Below are positions 22,187 to 32,391 of a stretch of 64,000 nt of DNA, one piece after another (the stretch's first letter is position 1; each line of letters opens with the position of its first letter). Source of the DNA: Methylobacterium marchantiae (GTDB lineage Bacteria; Pseudomonadota; Alphaproteobacteria; Rhizobiales; Beijerinckiaceae); assembly GCF_022179405.1 (NCBI RefSeq), contig NZ_BPQT01000021.1, positions 26,090-90,089 of the forward strand. The letters run 5' to 3'. A model generated the notes under the pieces. The model was given only the letters and a program-made list of their open reading frames with translations. It searched no databases and had not been told where the DNA came from. The position numbers and the translations under genes are program-made.

Positions 22187-22675
22187 TCAGACTCCTTGTC
22201 CCTGAGGACCTTGGTAGATGAATCGCAGGGCGATGGGACGCCCTGCGATGGCGGCGCCGAGCGCCGGCGTGATCGCGACCGGCGTACAGCGCCGGATCGC
22301 GTCGAGGGTTGCGCGGGTCAGGATCTCCCTGCCCCGCTGATCCGCGTTCTGCATCGCAAAGGTGATGCGAGGCTCGCCGATGACGGAGCCGTCTCGGCGA
22401 AGGGCGAAACGGGCGGTGATCTCGGTGCGCGCGAAACCAGCCAGACCGGCCGGCACCTGCCAGCAGGCCGTCAGCTTCGGATAGAGCGTCTGGAGCGTGT
22501 CGGCCGGGCCTTCGGCGTCGTCGCTTCGGGAGGTTTGTACCGGCACCCGCAGGGTATCGGGATGCATCGGCGAAAGGCCGGGTCCGGCGATGGCGATTCC
22601 CGAGGGAACGACGGCCGCCATCGACGACACGAAGGTGAGGCGCAGTGAGCACCTCACTTTCGCGGTCCCGATCAT
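22187..22675 (-). CDS. Secreted protein with TolA/TonB C-terminal-like region, unknown function
   Basis: A 162-residue protein between two cyclophilin genes, stop 3 bp before the downstream ATG region. The N-terminus (LRLTFVSSMAAVVPSGIAIA) reads as a signal peptide. Residues about 65-155 contain KLTACWQVPAGLAGFA, EITARFALRRDGSVIGEPRI and DAIRRCTPVAI, a pattern like the periplasmic C-terminal domain of TolA/TonB-type proteins: two Cys, a strand ending in DGSVIG, and a helix ending in RCxP. Function is not established; a role with the cyclophilins is only a neighbourhood guess. Confidence 0.75.
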   Translation of the reverse strand: MIGTAKVRCSLRLTFVSSMAAVVPSGIAIAGPGLSPMHPDTLRVPVQTSRSDDAEGPADTLQTLYPKLTACWQVPAGLAGFARTEITARFALRRDGSVIGEPRITFAMQNADQRGREILTRATLDAIRRCTPVAITPALGAAIAGRPIALRFIYQGPQGQGV

Positions 22676-22688
22676 CTGCCGGATTCCG

Positions 22689-23255
22689 TCACTTGGCGCC
22701 TTGGGCCATCTGCATCTTCACGATCTTGTCCGGGTTCTGGACCGCGCCGCCCGGAGCGCCCGGAGCTGCCTTCTTGATCTTGTCGACGGCCTCCATGCCC
22801 GACGAGACCAGTCCGATGACGGTGTACTGCCCGTTCAGGAAGGGCGCGTCACCGAGGCAGATGAAGAACTGGGAATTCGCCGAATTCGGATCGGACGATC
22901 GGGCCATGCCGAGGGTGCCGCGACGGAACTGCGCCTGCGAGAATTCGGCCGGGATGTTCGGCAGCGACGAACCGCCGGTGCCATTGCCCTTCGGGTCGCC
23001 GGTCTGGGCCATGAAGCCGTCCATGACCCTGTGGAACTTCAGCCCGTCGTAAAAGCCCTTCTTGATGAGGGTCTTCAGCTGGACGACGTGCTGCGGCGCG
23101 AGATCGGGGCGCAGTTCGATGGTGACGCGGCCATCCTTGGTATCGAGATAGACCGTGTTGTCGTCCAAAGCGCTCGCGGCGGTCGAGAAGCCGACCACGG
23201 CGGCGAGTGCCAGGGACAGGAACGCGGTCCGGCGATGGATGGTCCTAGAATTCAT
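22689..23255 (-). CDS. Periplasmic cyclophilin-type peptidyl-prolyl isomerase
   Basis: A 188-residue cyclophilin with an N-terminal signal peptide (TAFLSLALAAVVGFSTAASA, about 1-29). The catalytic core shows FYDGLKFHRVMDGFMAQTGD and GTLGMARSSDPNSANSQFFI, then FLNGQYTVIGLVSSGMEAVD. It differs from the cytoplasmic copy mainly by export, so it probably assists folding of envelope proteins. The C-terminal GAPGGAVQNPDKIVKM is like that of the downstream paralogue. Confidence 0.94.
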   Translation of the reverse strand: MNSRTIHRRTAFLSLALAAVVGFSTAASALDDNTVYLDTKDGRVTIELRPDLAPQHVVQLKTLIKKGFYDGLKFHRVMDGFMAQTGDPKGNGTGGSSLPNIPAEFSQAQFRRGTLGMARSSDPNSANSQFFICLGDAPFLNGQYTVIGLVSSGMEAVDKIKKAAPGAPGGAVQNPDKIVKMQMAQGAK

Positions 23256-23301
23256 GGGTGTGCGGTCTCCGGTCTGGTGAAGCTGGAGGAAGAGGGGTCG
23301 G

Positions 23302-23802
23302 TCAGATTCTGGCGAAGCGGGCGCTGAGCCGTTCCGCCACGAGGGCCGGGACGAAGGGTGAGACGTCGCCGCCCATAGCCGCGATCTGCCGTACCAGGGT
23401 GGCCGTGATCGGACGGACGCCGGTGGAGGAGGGCAGGAACACCGTCTGCACTTCGGGCGCCATGGCGCCGTTCATGCCGGCGAGCTGCATCTCGTAGTCG
23501 AGATCGGTGCCGTCGCGCAGGCCGCGGATGAAGATGGTGGCGCCGGAGCGCCGTGCCGCGGTGACCGCCAGATCGTCGAAGGTGACGATGTCGAGAGTCG
23601 CGTTCTCGCTCTCGGCAAGAGACGCGCAGGTGGCGTGCAGGAGCTCGGCGCGCTCATCGGGCGAGAACATGGGCGCTTTGCCCGGATGGACGCCGATGGC
23701 GATCACGAGCCGCTGCACGAGCCGGCACGCCTGACGGATGACGTCGAGGTGTCCGTTCGTGACCGGGTCGAAGGAGCCGGCATAGAGCGCAGTGCGGATC
23801 AT
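23302..23802 (-). CDS. coaD: Phosphopantetheine adenylyltransferase
   Basis: Penultimate enzyme of coenzyme A synthesis. The 166-residue protein has the nucleotidyl-transferase signature [18 protein letters not shown] (with the TxGH-like NGH), the adenine-binding [16 protein letters not shown], and the C-terminal [20 protein letters not shown]; the usual ISS before this is ITA. The start at 23802 (MIRTALYAG) is chosen since the longer frame upstream is not protein-like. It lies upstream of the two cyclophilin genes on the same strand, as in related genomes. Confidence 0.97.
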   Translation of the reverse strand: MIRTALYAGSFDPVTNGHLDVIRQACRLVQRLVIAIGVHPGKAPMFSPDERAELLHATCASLAESENATLDIVTFDDLAVTAARRSGATIFIRGLRDGTDLDYEMQLAGMNGAMAPEVQTVFLPSSTGVRPITATLVRQIAAMGGDVSPFVPALVAERLSARFARI

Positions 23803-23895
23803 TACCGGAGGGCGTAGAGCATTTCGCCCCGGAACGGAACCGCCGGGCGACGTTCCATCGCGGCGGGGCACCATCCCGCCCGAAGGTCGAGGCAC

Positions 23896-23930
23896 GAAAA
23901 AGGGCGGATGCCCCGATGGAGCACCCGCCC
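23896..23930 (-). terminator. Intrinsic terminator of the outer-membrane barrel gene
   Basis: GGGCGGATGC (23902-23911) pairs with GCACCCGCCC (23921-23930) apart from one mismatch. On the minus strand it is followed by TTTTT (23897-23901), 120 bp after the stop of the barrel gene. Confidence 0.7.
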
Positions 23931-23967
23931 GAAGTTGGTCTACGAAATCCGGTCTGCGACGCCACTC

Positions 23968-24003
23968 GCCGATCGAAGAGATACTGCCGATCGAAGAGGT
24001 ACT
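23968..24003. repeat. 18-bp tandem duplication
   Basis: GCCGATCGAAGAGATACT is followed directly by the same 18 bases with one change (AGGTACT). It lies between the barrel gene and its terminator; no function is apparent. Confidence 0.75.
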
Positions 24004-24050
24004 TATGAAAGAAGCGAGGCCGGAGGAGATCCTGCGGCCTCGCCGTGATC

Positions 24051-24899
24051 CTAGTAGGAGCCGAACTTGTAGTTCAGGCCGGCGCGCGCAATGGCACCCT
24101 CGGTCTTGAAGGTCGCATTGTAGCCCACGCCCGGACCACCGGTGGAGCCGACGAAGAGATTGCGGCTGCCGAGGTCGTAGCGAAGGTATTCGGCCTTCAG
24201 CGTCACGGCGCTGGAGCGGAAGAAGTTCAGGAACGAGTCGGTGGGAAGCGCGTACTCGATGCCGCCGCCATAGGCGTAGCCGGTCTCCATGGTGGAGCGC
24301 GAGCCGGCATAGGTCACCGGCGCGCCGGTCTGGAAGCTGACGCTCTGCTCGACGCCGCCATAAGCGAAGCCGCCGGTGCCGTAGACCATGACCTTGTCGA
24401 AGGCGTAGCCGACGCGACCGCGGACGGTGCCGAGATACTGCAGGTCGGACCGGTAGGTGTTGGTGAGGCTGGGAAGCACCACCCGCGGGACCGAGTTCAC
24501 TCTCGTGGTCTCGAGGTCCATGTACTGCGCGTCCGCCTCGAAGCCGACGACGAAACCGTTACCCGGCGTGAGCTGATAATTGTAGCCGATCTGGGCGCCG
24601 CCCGAGAAACCTTCCTGTGAAAGCTTGAGCGACGCAGGACGCAGGCCATTGTCGACATTGGCCTGGAGGTTCGCCGCATTCGGGGCGCCGGAGCCGAGGT
24701 TGTTGATGCCCGTGGTGCGAACGGTATCGCTCTCGGTGTAGGCGTAACCGGCATTGATACCGAAGTAGAAGCCCGTCCAGGTGAAGACGGGAACCGGAAC
24801 GAAGACCGGCGGAGCGGCGCGGCGGGGAAGATCAGCCGCGGAAGCTGCACCGGAAAGCAGGGCCGCAGCGGCGCTGGCGAGGACGAGAGACTTGAACAC
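24051..24899 (-). CDS. Outer-membrane beta-barrel protein, Omp25/Omp31-like
   Basis: A 282-residue outer-membrane protein. The GTG start at 24899 (AGGAT seven bases upstream) gives a signal peptide [20 protein letters not shown] followed by [10 protein letters not shown], the typical N-terminus of rhizobial porin-family barrels. [20 protein letters not shown] is the first strand pair; alternating Tyr/Gly strands follow, with a last strand ending [12 protein letters not shown] (terminal aromatic). Structural or porin-like role; no ligand evident. It lies between gyrA and coaD with its own terminator. Confidence 0.92.
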   Translation of the reverse strand: MFKSLVLASAAAALLSGAASAADLPRRAAPPVFVPVPVFTWTGFYFGINAGYAYTESDTVRTTGINNLGSGAPNAANLQANVDNGLRPASLKLSQEGFSGGAQIGYNYQLTPGNGFVVGFEADAQYMDLETTRVNSVPRVVLPSLTNTYRSDLQYLGTVRGRVGYAFDKVMVYGTGGFAYGGVEQSVSFQTGAPVTYAGSRSTMETGYAYGGGIEYALPTDSFLNFFRSSAVTLKAEYLRYDLGSRNLFVGSTGGPGVGYNATFKTEGAIARAGLNYKFGSY

Positions 24900-25003
24900 G
24901 GTTGCGATCCTGGGTGAGCGATCTGTTGATGGAGAAAACTTAGCCTTAGAGACCCCGGATAGATATGACTTGCTTGCAACACTGAAGATCGACAGTTGAA
25001 CGA

Positions 25004-25039
25004 GAACGCCGCCCAAGTCCCACGACTTAGGCGGCGTTC
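25004..25039 (-). terminator. Intrinsic terminator of gyrA
   Basis: Long hairpin: GAACGCCGCC (25004-25013) with GGCGGCGTTC (25030-25039), and inside it AAGTC/GACTT around a CCAC loop. It lies about 60 bp after the gyrA stop; the minus-strand tail is TCGTT, so the T-run is weak. Confidence 0.6.
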
Positions 25040-25097
25040 TAATCCATCGGTTCGAAAAGATTTATCGCGGCGGAGATGGACTCAGCGGAAGCTTCCC

Positions 25098-27854
25098 TCA
25101 GCCCGCATCGCCGGTGGGATCGATGCCGGCCGCGTCACCGGTATCGTCCTCACCTTCGCCCTCGCCCTCGATATGCTCAACCGAGACGACGCGCTCCGTC
25201 TTCTCGGTATTGAACACCGTCACGCCCTGCGAGGCGCGGCCGACGATGCGGATGTCGTCCACCGGCACACGGATGAGTTGTCCGGCATTGGTCACCAGCA
25301 TGATCTGGTCGGAGGGCTGGACCGGGAAGGAGGCGACGAGGCTGCCGTTGCGCGGATTGACCCGCATGGCGGTGATGCCTTTGCCGCCGCGTCCGGACGT
25401 CCGATATTCGAAGGACGACGAGCGCTTGCCGAATCCGCGCTCCGAGAGTGTCAGGACGAATTGCTGCGCGGCTCCCATCTCGGCGTAGCGCTCCTGCGAG
25501 AGCAGCGGCGCATCGGTGGCGATCTCCTCGGAATCGGCATCGCCGCTTTCCGTGTCGCCGATCACGGCCCGCTGCATCTTCAGGAACGCGCCCCGCTCTT
25601 CCGGCGTCGCGTCGAAACTGTTGAGGATCGTCATCGAGATGACACAGTCGTCCTTGGCCAGGCTGATGCCGCGGACGCCGGTGGAGTCACGGCCCTTGAA
25701 GACGCGCACGTCTTCGACGGGGAAGCGGATGCACTGGCCGGCCTGTGTGGTGAGCAGGACGTTCTGGTCGGCACGGCAGATCTCCACGTGGACGATGTGG
25801 TCGCCCTCGTCGAGCTTCATCGCGATCTTGCCGGCACGGTTCACCTGCACGAAGTCGGAGAGCTTGTTGCGCCTCACCCCGCCGCTCGCGGTGGCGAACA
25901 TCACGTCCAGGGTCTCCCAGGACGCCTCGTCCTCGGGGAGCGGCATGATCGTGGTGATACGCTCGGTGCCCGCATCCATGGAGAGGATGTTCACGAGCGC
26001 CTTGCCGCGCGCATTGGGGGCGGCCATCGGCAGGCGCCAGACCTTCTCCTTGTAGACCTGGCCCATATTGGAGAAGAAGAGGATCGGCGTGTGGGTGTTG
26101 GCGACGAACAGGCGGGTGACGAAATCCTCGTCGCGGGTCGACATGCCGGAGCGGCCCTTGCCGCCCCTGCGCTGAGCCCGATAGGTCGAGAGCGGCACGC
26201 GCTTGACGTAGCCGGCATGGGACACGGTGACGACCATGTCCTCGCGCTGGATCAGGTCTTCGTCCTCGACGTTCGAATCCCAATCGAGGATCATGGTCTT
26301 GCGCGGTGTCGCGTAGGCCTCGCGTACCTCCCGAAGCTCGTCCTTGACGATGGTCATGATGCGCAGGCGCGAGCGCAGGATGTCGAGGTAGTCGGCGATC
26401 TCGTCGGCGAGCTTCTGGAGCTCATCGCCGATCTCGTCGCGGCCGAGGGCGGTGAGGCGCTGCAGGCGCAGGTCGAGAATGGCGCGCGCCTGGATCTCGG
26501 ACAGGCGGTAATTCCCGTTCTCGTCGACCCGGTGGCGCGGGTCGTCCACCAGAGCGATGAGCGGCGCGATGTCGAGGGCCGGCCAGACCCGGCCCATCAG
26601 CGCCTCGCGGGCGGTGTTCGGATCGGGCGAGGTGCGGATGAGGCGGATTACCTCGTCGATATTGGCCACCGCGATGGCGAGGCCGCACAGGACGTGGGCG
26701 CGCTCGCGGGCCTTGCCGAGAAGGAACTTGGTCCTGCGGGACACGACCTCCTCGCGGAAGTCCACAAAGGCCGTGAGCAGGTCCTTCAGGTTCATCAATT
26801 CGGGGCGGCCGCCGTTCAACGCCACCATGTTGCAGCCGAACGAGGATTGCAGCGGCGTGAAGCGGTAGAGCTGGTTCAGCACCACGTCGGCCATTGAATC
26901 GCGCTTGATCTCGATGACGATGCGCATGCCGTCACGGTCGGATTCGTCGCGAAGGTCCGAGATTCCCTCGACGCGCTTTTCCTTCACCAGCTCGGCGATC
27001 TTCTCCATCAGAGTCGCCTTGTTCACCTGATACGGGATCTCGGTGAAGATCAGCGCCTCGCGCTCCTTGCGCAGCTCTTCCACGTGGGACTTCGCCCGCA
27101 TGATCACGGAGCCGCGCCCGGTGGCGTAGGCCTGGCGCACGCCGGCCCGTCCCAGGATCGACCCGCCGGTGGGGAAGTCCGGGCCGGGGACGTATTCGGT
27201 CAGTTGCTCGATGGTCAGGCCGGGATCGTCGATGAGGGCGATGCAGGCGTCGATGAGCTCGCCGAGATTGTGCGGCGGGATATTGGTGGCCATGCCCACC
27301 GCGATGCCGCCGGCACCATTGACGAGGAGGTTGGGGAAGCGCGCCGGGAGCACCTTCGGCTCCTCGCGCGACTCGTCGTAGTTCGGCTGGAAATCGACGG
27401 TGTTCTTGTCGATATCGGCGAGCAAGGCGTTGGCGGGCTTGGCCAGACGCGACTCGGTGTAGCGCATGGCCGCCGGAGGATCGCCGTCCACGGAGCCGAA
27501 ATTGCCCTGCCCGTCGATGAGCATGAGCCGCATCGAGAAGTCCTGGGCCATGCGGACCAAGGCATCGTAGATCGATTGATCGCCATGCGGGTGATAGAGG
27601 CCGATGACGTCGCCGACGATGCGGGCCGACTTGACGTACTTGCGCTCGGGCAGATGCCCGCTCTCGTAGGCCGAGTAGAGGATGCGCCGATGCACCGGCT
27701 TCAGGCCGTCGCGTGCGTCGGGCAGCGCCCGGCTCACGATCACGCTCATCGCGTAATCGAGATAGGAGCGGCGCATCTCGTCGGTGATGGAAACGGGCTT
27801 GATGTCCGAGGCGGGCGGCGTGGAGCCGGCGCCGGTATCGTCTTTCTCTGCCAA
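25098..27854 (-). CDS. gyrA: DNA gyrase subunit A
   Basis: The 918-residue breakage-reunion subunit of DNA gyrase. Catalytic Tyr lies in [26 protein letters not shown] and the quinolone pocket [18 protein letters not shown] are clear. The GyrA box QRRGGKG, needed for negative supercoiling, sits in the C-terminal beta-pinwheel, which ends in an acidic tail ([15 protein letters not shown]). At the position of E. coli Ser83 there is Gln. The TTG start at 27854 gives [10 protein letters not shown] after the initiator; an ATG at 27890 is the alternative. It carries its own terminator. Confidence 0.97.
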   Translation of the reverse strand: MAEKDDTGAGSTPPASDIKPVSITDEMRRSYLDYAMSVIVSRALPDARDGLKPVHRRILYSAYESGHLPERKYVKSARIVGDVIGLYHPHGDQSIYDALVRMAQDFSMRLMLIDGQGNFGSVDGDPPAAMRYTESRLAKPANALLADIDKNTVDFQPNYDESREEPKVLPARFPNLLVNGAGGIAVGMATNIPPHNLGELIDACIALIDDPGLTIEQLTEYVPGPDFPTGGSILGRAGVRQAYATGRGSVIMRAKSHVEELRKEREALIFTEIPYQVNKATLMEKIAELVKEKRVEGISDLRDESDRDGMRIVIEIKRDSMADVVLNQLYRFTPLQSSFGCNMVALNGGRPELMNLKDLLTAFVDFREEVVSRRTKFLLGKARERAHVLCGLAIAVANIDEVIRLIRTSPDPNTAREALMGRVWPALDIAPLIALVDDPRHRVDENGNYRLSEIQARAILDLRLQRLTALGRDEIGDELQKLADEIADYLDILRSRLRIMTIVKDELREVREAYATPRKTMILDWDSNVEDEDLIQREDMVVTVSHAGYVKRVPLSTYRAQRRGGKGRSGMSTRDEDFVTRLFVANTHTPILFFSNMGQVYKEKVWRLPMAAPNARGKALVNILSMDAGTERITTIMPLPEDEASWETLDVMFATASGGVRRNKLSDFVQVNRAGKIAMKLDEGDHIVHVEICRADQNVLLTTQAGQCIRFPVEDVRVFKGRDSTGVRGISLAKDDCVISMTILNSFDATPEERGAFLKMQRAVIGDTESGDADSEEIATDAPLLSQERYAEMGAAQQFVLTLSERGFGKRSSSFEYRTSGRGGKGITAMRVNPRNGSLVASFPVQPSDQIMLVTNAGQLIRVPVDDIRIVGRASQGVTVFNTEKTERVVSVEHIEGEGEGEDDTGDAAGIDPTGDAG

Positions 27855-28321
27855 GGTCGTCGATCTCTGCCTATGGCGGTCCCGGCGCATCGGGTCCGCA
27901 TGGAGCGCCGGGCGCTCGGGTAAGTCTGGACCGGGACGTTCCGCAGGGCCTCGAAAAGGCCGGCCGCGTCACGCCATGTCTCGGACGCTCTTCATACGCC
28001 ATCCGATGCCGCCGCGCCACCACCGGACCTGTCGCGACGACATCGACAAACCCCATGCGTCGCAAGCGCTTGCGACACCGATTTCAGCGAAAGAGGAGGG
28101 CATGGTCTCCACGCCTTTCCCCGGACAGTCGGAGCGCCAGCGGAACCCGATCCGGAGTCCATCACAGGGCCGGAGTCCATCACAGGGCGTCGTGAAGCGT
28201 CCGAAGATCAGCGACGTCAGATTGCGCCGCTTATGCGGTACGTCCCGCACTGGATTCCGGATCACCGTCCGCGTCGCTGCAGGCGTCCGGAAAAGCTGGG
28301 CACGGAGCGTCGCCCTCCCCC
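27855..28321. other. Gene-poor spacer upstream of gyrA
   Basis: About 465 bp with no convincing gene on either strand. It should contain the gyrA promoter and leader, and it holds a copy of the dispersed repeat (28114-28187). Open frames crossing it on both strands lack start signals and recognisable motifs. Confidence 0.5.
28114..28187 (+). repeat. Dispersed intergenic repeat, copy 2, with internal 18-bp tandem duplication
   Basis: Begins CCTTTCCCCGGACAGTCGGA and includes GGAGCGCCAGCGGAACCCGA. The end is duplicated: CCGGAGTCCATCACAGGG occurs at 28152-28169 and again at 28170-28187. Related to the copies at 9389, 35970 and 36086. Confidence 0.6.
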
Positions 28322-28696
28322 TCACCCCGCGGCGGCGCTGGCGAAATCCGACATCTCGTAGAGCGGCCTGATCTCGATCTCGCTCGGGCCGGGCATCGGA
28401 TTGGGACAGCGTTTCACCCATTCCACCGCCTCTTCCATGTCCTTCACCTGCCAGAGCCAGAAGCCGCCGACCAGTTCTCCGGTCGATGAGAAGGGTCCGT
28501 CGACGACGGTGCGCGTCGCGCCGTCGAAGCCGACCCGCTTTCCCTTGGCAGATGGGTGCAGGCCCTCGCCGGCGAGCAGGATCCCGGCATCGAGAAGTTC
28601 CTGGTTGAATGCGCCCATGTCGGCGAGCAGGTCGAGCGAGGGCATGCGCCCCGCCTCGCTGTCCGTGGTCGCCTTGACCAGAACCATCACGCGCAT
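28322..28696 (-). CDS. YciI/DGPF domain protein
   Basis: A 124-residue single-domain protein of the YCII superfamily (dimeric alpha-beta barrel). Seen: MRVMVLVKATTDSEAG, the motif VVDGPFSSTGELVGGFWLWQ, which contains the DGPF signature, and MEEAVEWVKRCPNP, the usual PHG DGPF-family ending. These proteins are often encoded beside ECF sigma factors, which is not the case here. Function unknown. Confidence 0.92.
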   Translation of the reverse strand: MRVMVLVKATTDSEAGRMPSLDLLADMGAFNQELLDAGILLAGEGLHPSAKGKRVGFDGATRTVVDGPFSSTGELVGGFWLWQVKDMEEAVEWVKRCPNPMPGPSEIEIRPLYEMSDFASAAAG

Positions 28697-28774
28697 CGAT
28701 TTCCCTCCCGTGGCCGATCACGGCGATGGAAGCACGGGGGCGGGATCGTGTGAACCCGGCGATCGGGTGGCGGA

Positions 28775-30277
28775 TCAGGCGACCTTGCGCGGGACGAGGC
28801 GCTCGCTCGTCAACGCCTCGTCGGCCCCCGAGAATCCGGATTCGGTATATTCCGCATCCTCGTTGACGCGCCAGATGTCGTGGCGGCGATACCCAGCGAG
28901 GATGTTCTCCACCGTGAGCATCGCGGTCATCATCGCATGGTCCTGGTTGTTGTACTTGTGCATGCCGTTGCGGCCGACGAGGTGCAGGGTCGGGAAGTCG
29001 CGCTCCAGTTCCAGCCGCACCGTTGCGACGTTGTCGCGATAGCTCTCGTCGTAGACCGGGTAGGCCTTCGGCTGCCGCACGACGCAGGCATCGACCACGT
29101 CGTCCGGCGCGATCAGTCCGATCTTCCCTATCTCGGCCTTGGCCAGGGCCACGAGGCCCTCGTCGGCCATGGTCCACAGCCCGTCGCCTTCGAAGCAGAA
29201 ATATTCGAGGCCGAGGCAGGTATAGGCATCGTCCGGCACCATCTCCGGCGACCAGGAGCGGAAGTTCTGCACCCGCCCGACCATCACGGACGGATCATGG
29301 ATATAGATCCAGTTGTCGGGGAAATCCTCGCGCACCTTGGCGATGAGGGCGACCGTGAGGAAGTCGCGATACTGAAGGGCACGGGCCTGGAAGGTGCTCA
29401 AGGGACGCGGCGTGATCGAATCCACGAGTTCGCGCACCGGTGCCGACGAGACGAGGTTGCGCGCCGTGTAGGTCTCCCGAGTGCCGTCGCCACGGATCGC
29501 CGAGACCGTCCAGATGCCGGTCGCGGCATCGAAGCTCACGCCGTCAACGCCCCGGTCGAGGAGCACGCGTCCTCCCTGCGCCGCGATCTTCGCGGCGGCC
29601 GCTTCCCAGACCATGCCGGGACCGCGCCGCGGATAGCGGAAGGACTCGATCAGCGTCTTGATCACCGGCTCGCCGGGCTTCGGCCTGGCCTTCAGGCCGA
29701 GGGAGCGGGCCAGCGCGTCGCGGATCGCGGCGCCGAGATCGAGCCCCTTGATGCGCTGAGCCGCCCAATCGGCCGAGATGGCGTCGCAGGACATGCCCCA
29801 GACCTTCTCGGTGTAGGTCTTGAAGAAGATCGAGAACAGGCGCTCGCCGAACTGGTTGCGCACCCAATCGTGGAAGCTCTTCGGCTGCTCGATCGGCCGG
29901 GCACGGGCATAGAGATAGGACAGGACGCAGGCGGTGCTCTGCAGGACGCCCAGGTTGCGCAGGGCCTCGAAGGCCTTCAGCGGATAGGCGTAGTACTTAC
30001 CCTTGTAGAAAATCCGCGACAGGCGCGGTCGGTCGATGAAATCGTCAGGCAGGAGTTCGTCCCAGAGATCGACCACCGCCTTCGACTTCGAGAAGAAGCG
30101 GTGGCCGCCGATATCGAACAGGAAGCCGTTGTGCGAGACGGTCCGGCTGATGCCGCCGACCTGACGAGGGTCGCGCTCCAGAACCACGACATCGCGCCCG
30201 TTCTTCGACAGCAGGTAGCCGGCCGTCAATCCGGCCGGTCCTGCCCCGATGACCAGGGTCTCGGTGTGTTGGCTCAT
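28775..30277 (-). CDS. FAD-dependent amine oxidase/UDP-galactopyranose mutase-like oxidoreductase
   Basis: A 500-residue flavoprotein. The N-terminal dinucleotide-binding motif VIGAGPAGLTAGYLLSKNG and GGISRTVSHNGFLFDIGGHR are typical of the UDP-galactopyranose mutase and protoporphyrinogen oxidase-like superfamily. GKYYAYPLKAFEAL, VWGMSCDAISADWAAQRIKG and the C-terminal LVGRNGMHKYNNQDHAMMTA, which closes the FAD site, strongly resemble bacterial proteins acting on nucleotide sugars or polyprenyl sugars. No glycosyltransferase lies adjacent, so the substrate remains open. It is 158 bp downstream of ssb on the same strand. Confidence 0.85.
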   Translation of the reverse strand: MSQHTETLVIGAGPAGLTAGYLLSKNGRDVVVLERDPRQVGGISRTVSHNGFLFDIGGHRFFSKSKAVVDLWDELLPDDFIDRPRLSRIFYKGKYYAYPLKAFEALRNLGVLQSTACVLSYLYARARPIEQPKSFHDWVRNQFGERLFSIFFKTYTEKVWGMSCDAISADWAAQRIKGLDLGAAIRDALARSLGLKARPKPGEPVIKTLIESFRYPRRGPGMVWEAAAAKIAAQGGRVLLDRGVDGVSFDAATGIWTVSAIRGDGTRETYTARNLVSSAPVRELVDSITPRPLSTFQARALQYRDFLTVALIAKVREDFPDNWIYIHDPSVMVGRVQNFRSWSPEMVPDDAYTCLGLEYFCFEGDGLWTMADEGLVALAKAEIGKIGLIAPDDVVDACVVRQPKAYPVYDESYRDNVATVRLELERDFPTLHLVGRNGMHKYNNQDHAMMTAMLTVENILAGYRRHDIWRVNEDAEYTESGFSGADEALTSERLVPRKVA

Positions 30278-30435
30278 CGATCGCTCCGCCTGATCCCGTG
30301 TCGCGCTCGGTCAGGAGCGGGTCTCGCCACGGGTGGAGCATTCTTGGCGGAAGCGTGGTTAAGGAAGCGCCAAGTCCGTCGAATTCCGACGGCGCTCTTC
30401 GATTTCCGGCTGGCTCGGCCGAAATCGGCAGGAGC

Positions 30436-31005
30436 CTAGAACGGAATGTCGTCGTCGAGATCGTAGTTCGGCTTGGACGAGCTCGCCGCCGCCGGACGCC
30501 GCTCGCCGCCCGAAGCGCGGCCGCCGCCATATTCCCCGCCGCGATCACCTGCCCGGTCGCCACCGCGATCTCCGCCACGGGCACCGCCGTAATCGCCGCC
30601 GCGGCTGATCTGACCGCCGCCTTCCTCGTCGGCGCTCATCTCGCCGCCACCGCCGCGGCCGTCGAGGAGGGTGAGCTCACCGCGGAAGCGCTGCAGCACG
30701 ACCTCGGTCGTGTATTTCTCGACGCCCGACTGGTCGGCCCATTTTCGAGTCTGGAGCTGGCCCTCGATGTAGACCTTCGAGCCCTTGCGCAGGTACTGCT
30801 CGGCCACCCGGGCGAGGTTCTCGTTGTAGATCACGACCGCGTGCCACTCGGTCTTCTCCTTGCGCTCGCCCGACATCTTGTCCTTCCAGGACTCGGATGT
30901 GGCGATGCGCAGGTTGACCACGGGGTCGCCGGAGGCGAGGCGCCGGGTCTCGGGGTCACGCCCGAGATTGCCCACCAAAATCACCTTGTTGACGCTGCCG
31001 GCCAT
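30436..31005 (-). CDS. ssb: Single-stranded DNA-binding protein
   Basis: A 189-residue SSB that coats single-stranded DNA and recruits replication and repair partners. OB fold at residues about 1-112: [54 protein letters not shown]. The linker is Gly/Arg/Asp-rich ([14 protein letters not shown]), and the acidic tip DDDIPF is the partner-binding tail. GAGAGGAGA upstream of the ATG at 31005 fixes the start. Confidence 0.98.
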   Translation of the reverse strand: MAGSVNKVILVGNLGRDPETRRLASGDPVVNLRIATSESWKDKMSGERKEKTEWHAVVIYNENLARVAEQYLRKGSKVYIEGQLQTRKWADQSGVEKYTTEVVLQRFRGELTLLDGRGGGGEMSADEEGGGQISRGGDYGGARGGDRGGDRAGDRGGEYGGGRASGGERRPAAASSSKPNYDLDDDIPF

Positions 31006-31185
31006 GCCGCTCTCCTCTCGATCGATCTCACCGACGGAGGGCCTCACACGCCGTCCGTCCCGTTCGCCCTTCATGAACTTCGGCCCGCCGGGCGGCAATC
31101 GGGAGGGTGGGCTTGTCCCCACCGATCACAGTCCGAATGTTCTATCTTTGTTCGATTTGGCACGCAAGGATCGCGAGTTTTGCAC

Positions 31186-32202
31186 TCACGCGATCCGCAC
31201 CAGCATCTTGCCGAAATTCCGTCCCTTCAGGAGCCCGATGAACGCTTCCGGTGCAGCGTCCAGACCCTCGACGATGTCCTCCCTGTGCTTGACCCTGCCC
31301 TCTCTCAGCCAGGTTCCGACCTCGCCGAGGAATTCCTCCTCCTGATCGGCGAAATCCCAGACGATGAAGCCGCGCAGGGTCAGGCGCTTGGTGAGGATGT
31401 TGCGCATGAGGACCGGGCTGCGGTCCGGCCCGGGCGGCAATTCTGTGAGGCTGTAGCCGGAGACGAGGCCACAGACCGGGATGCGGGCGAAATCGTTGAG
31501 GAGCGGAAGCACCGCGTCGAACACCGCGCCGCCGACATTCTCGAAATAGACGTCGATCCCCTCCGGGCAGGCCGCGGCCAGCGCGCCGGGAAGGTCGTCC
31601 GTGCGATGATCGACGGCCGCGTCGAAGCCGAGAACGTCGGTGAGGTAAGCGCATTTCTCCGGCCCACCGGCGATGCCGACGGCGCGGGCGCCCTTCAGCT
31701 TGGCGATCTGGCCGACGAGAGAGCCCACCGGGCCGGCGGCGGCTGCCACCACCACGGTTTCACCGGCCTTGGGCCGTCCGATGCTGAGAAGACCGGTATA
31801 GGCGGTCATGCCAGGCATCCCGAGTACGCCAAGCGACGTACTGACCGGGGCGGCAGCCGGATCGAGCTTGCGCAATCCCTTGCCGTTGGAGACGGCGAAA
31901 TCCTGCCAGCCGCCGAAGCCGGTGACCACCTCGCCTTCGCGGTAATCCGGATGGTGCGAGGCGACCACGTCGGACACGGTGGCGCCGACCATGGTCTCAC
32001 CGATGGCGACAGGCTCGGCATAGGACTTGGCCGCGCTCATCCGCCCGCGCATGTAGGGGTCGAGCGAGAGGATGCGGTTGCGTAACAGTATCTCTCCCTC
32101 GCCCGGTGTCGGAATGCGGCTCTCCTCGAGGCGGAAATGCGCTTCCGTCGGCTCGCCATGCGGGCGGGAGGCGAGGACGATGCGGCGATTGACGGCGACC
32201 AT
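31186..32202 (-). CDS. NADP-dependent medium-chain oxidoreductase (CurA/leukotriene B4 reductase-like)
   Basis: A 338-residue zinc-free MDR enzyme that would reduce the C=C bond of enones with NADPH. Seen: SLDPYMRGRMS, which is diagnostic of this subfamily, LGVLGMPGMTAYTGLLSIG, the nucleotide-binding VVAAAAGPVGSLVGQIAKLK, and DVYFENVGGAVFDAVLPLL. No structural zinc cysteines are present. The start at 32202 (MVAVNRRIVL) was chosen; the longer frame is not supported. Divergent from a small secreted protein gene. Confidence 0.93.
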   Translation of the reverse strand: MVAVNRRIVLASRPHGEPTEAHFRLEESRIPTPGEGEILLRNRILSLDPYMRGRMSAAKSYAEPVAIGETMVGATVSDVVASHHPDYREGEVVTGFGGWQDFAVSNGKGLRKLDPAAAPVSTSLGVLGMPGMTAYTGLLSIGRPKAGETVVVAAAAGPVGSLVGQIAKLKGARAVGIAGGPEKCAYLTDVLGFDAAVDHRTDDLPGALAAACPEGIDVYFENVGGAVFDAVLPLLNDFARIPVCGLVSGYSLTELPPGPDRSPVLMRNILTKRLTLRGFIVWDFADQEEEFLGEVGTWLREGRVKHREDIVEGLDAAPEAFIGLLKGRNFGKMLVRIA

Positions 32203-32391
32203 GGTCTGACGCTCCGTTCGAGAGGACGGGACCGCCGAGAGGATGCTCGGCGATTCGAGAAAAATGTGAGTGAGGCATTCCGGCGGCGTCCCGGTGCGTC
32301 GAACGGCATGGGCGAGCCCAAGGCACAGGCCGGGCCGAGCGGCGTTGTTTCTCTTGAGCCCCACTCACAATTCAACGATCGGAGTGCCTCG

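Noticed and set aside
25100-26897. Long plus-strand open frame antisense to gyrA (633 codons)
   Set aside because: Typical antisense shadow of a high-GC gene; His/Asp/Arg-rich translation without motifs, while the minus strand is clearly GyrA.
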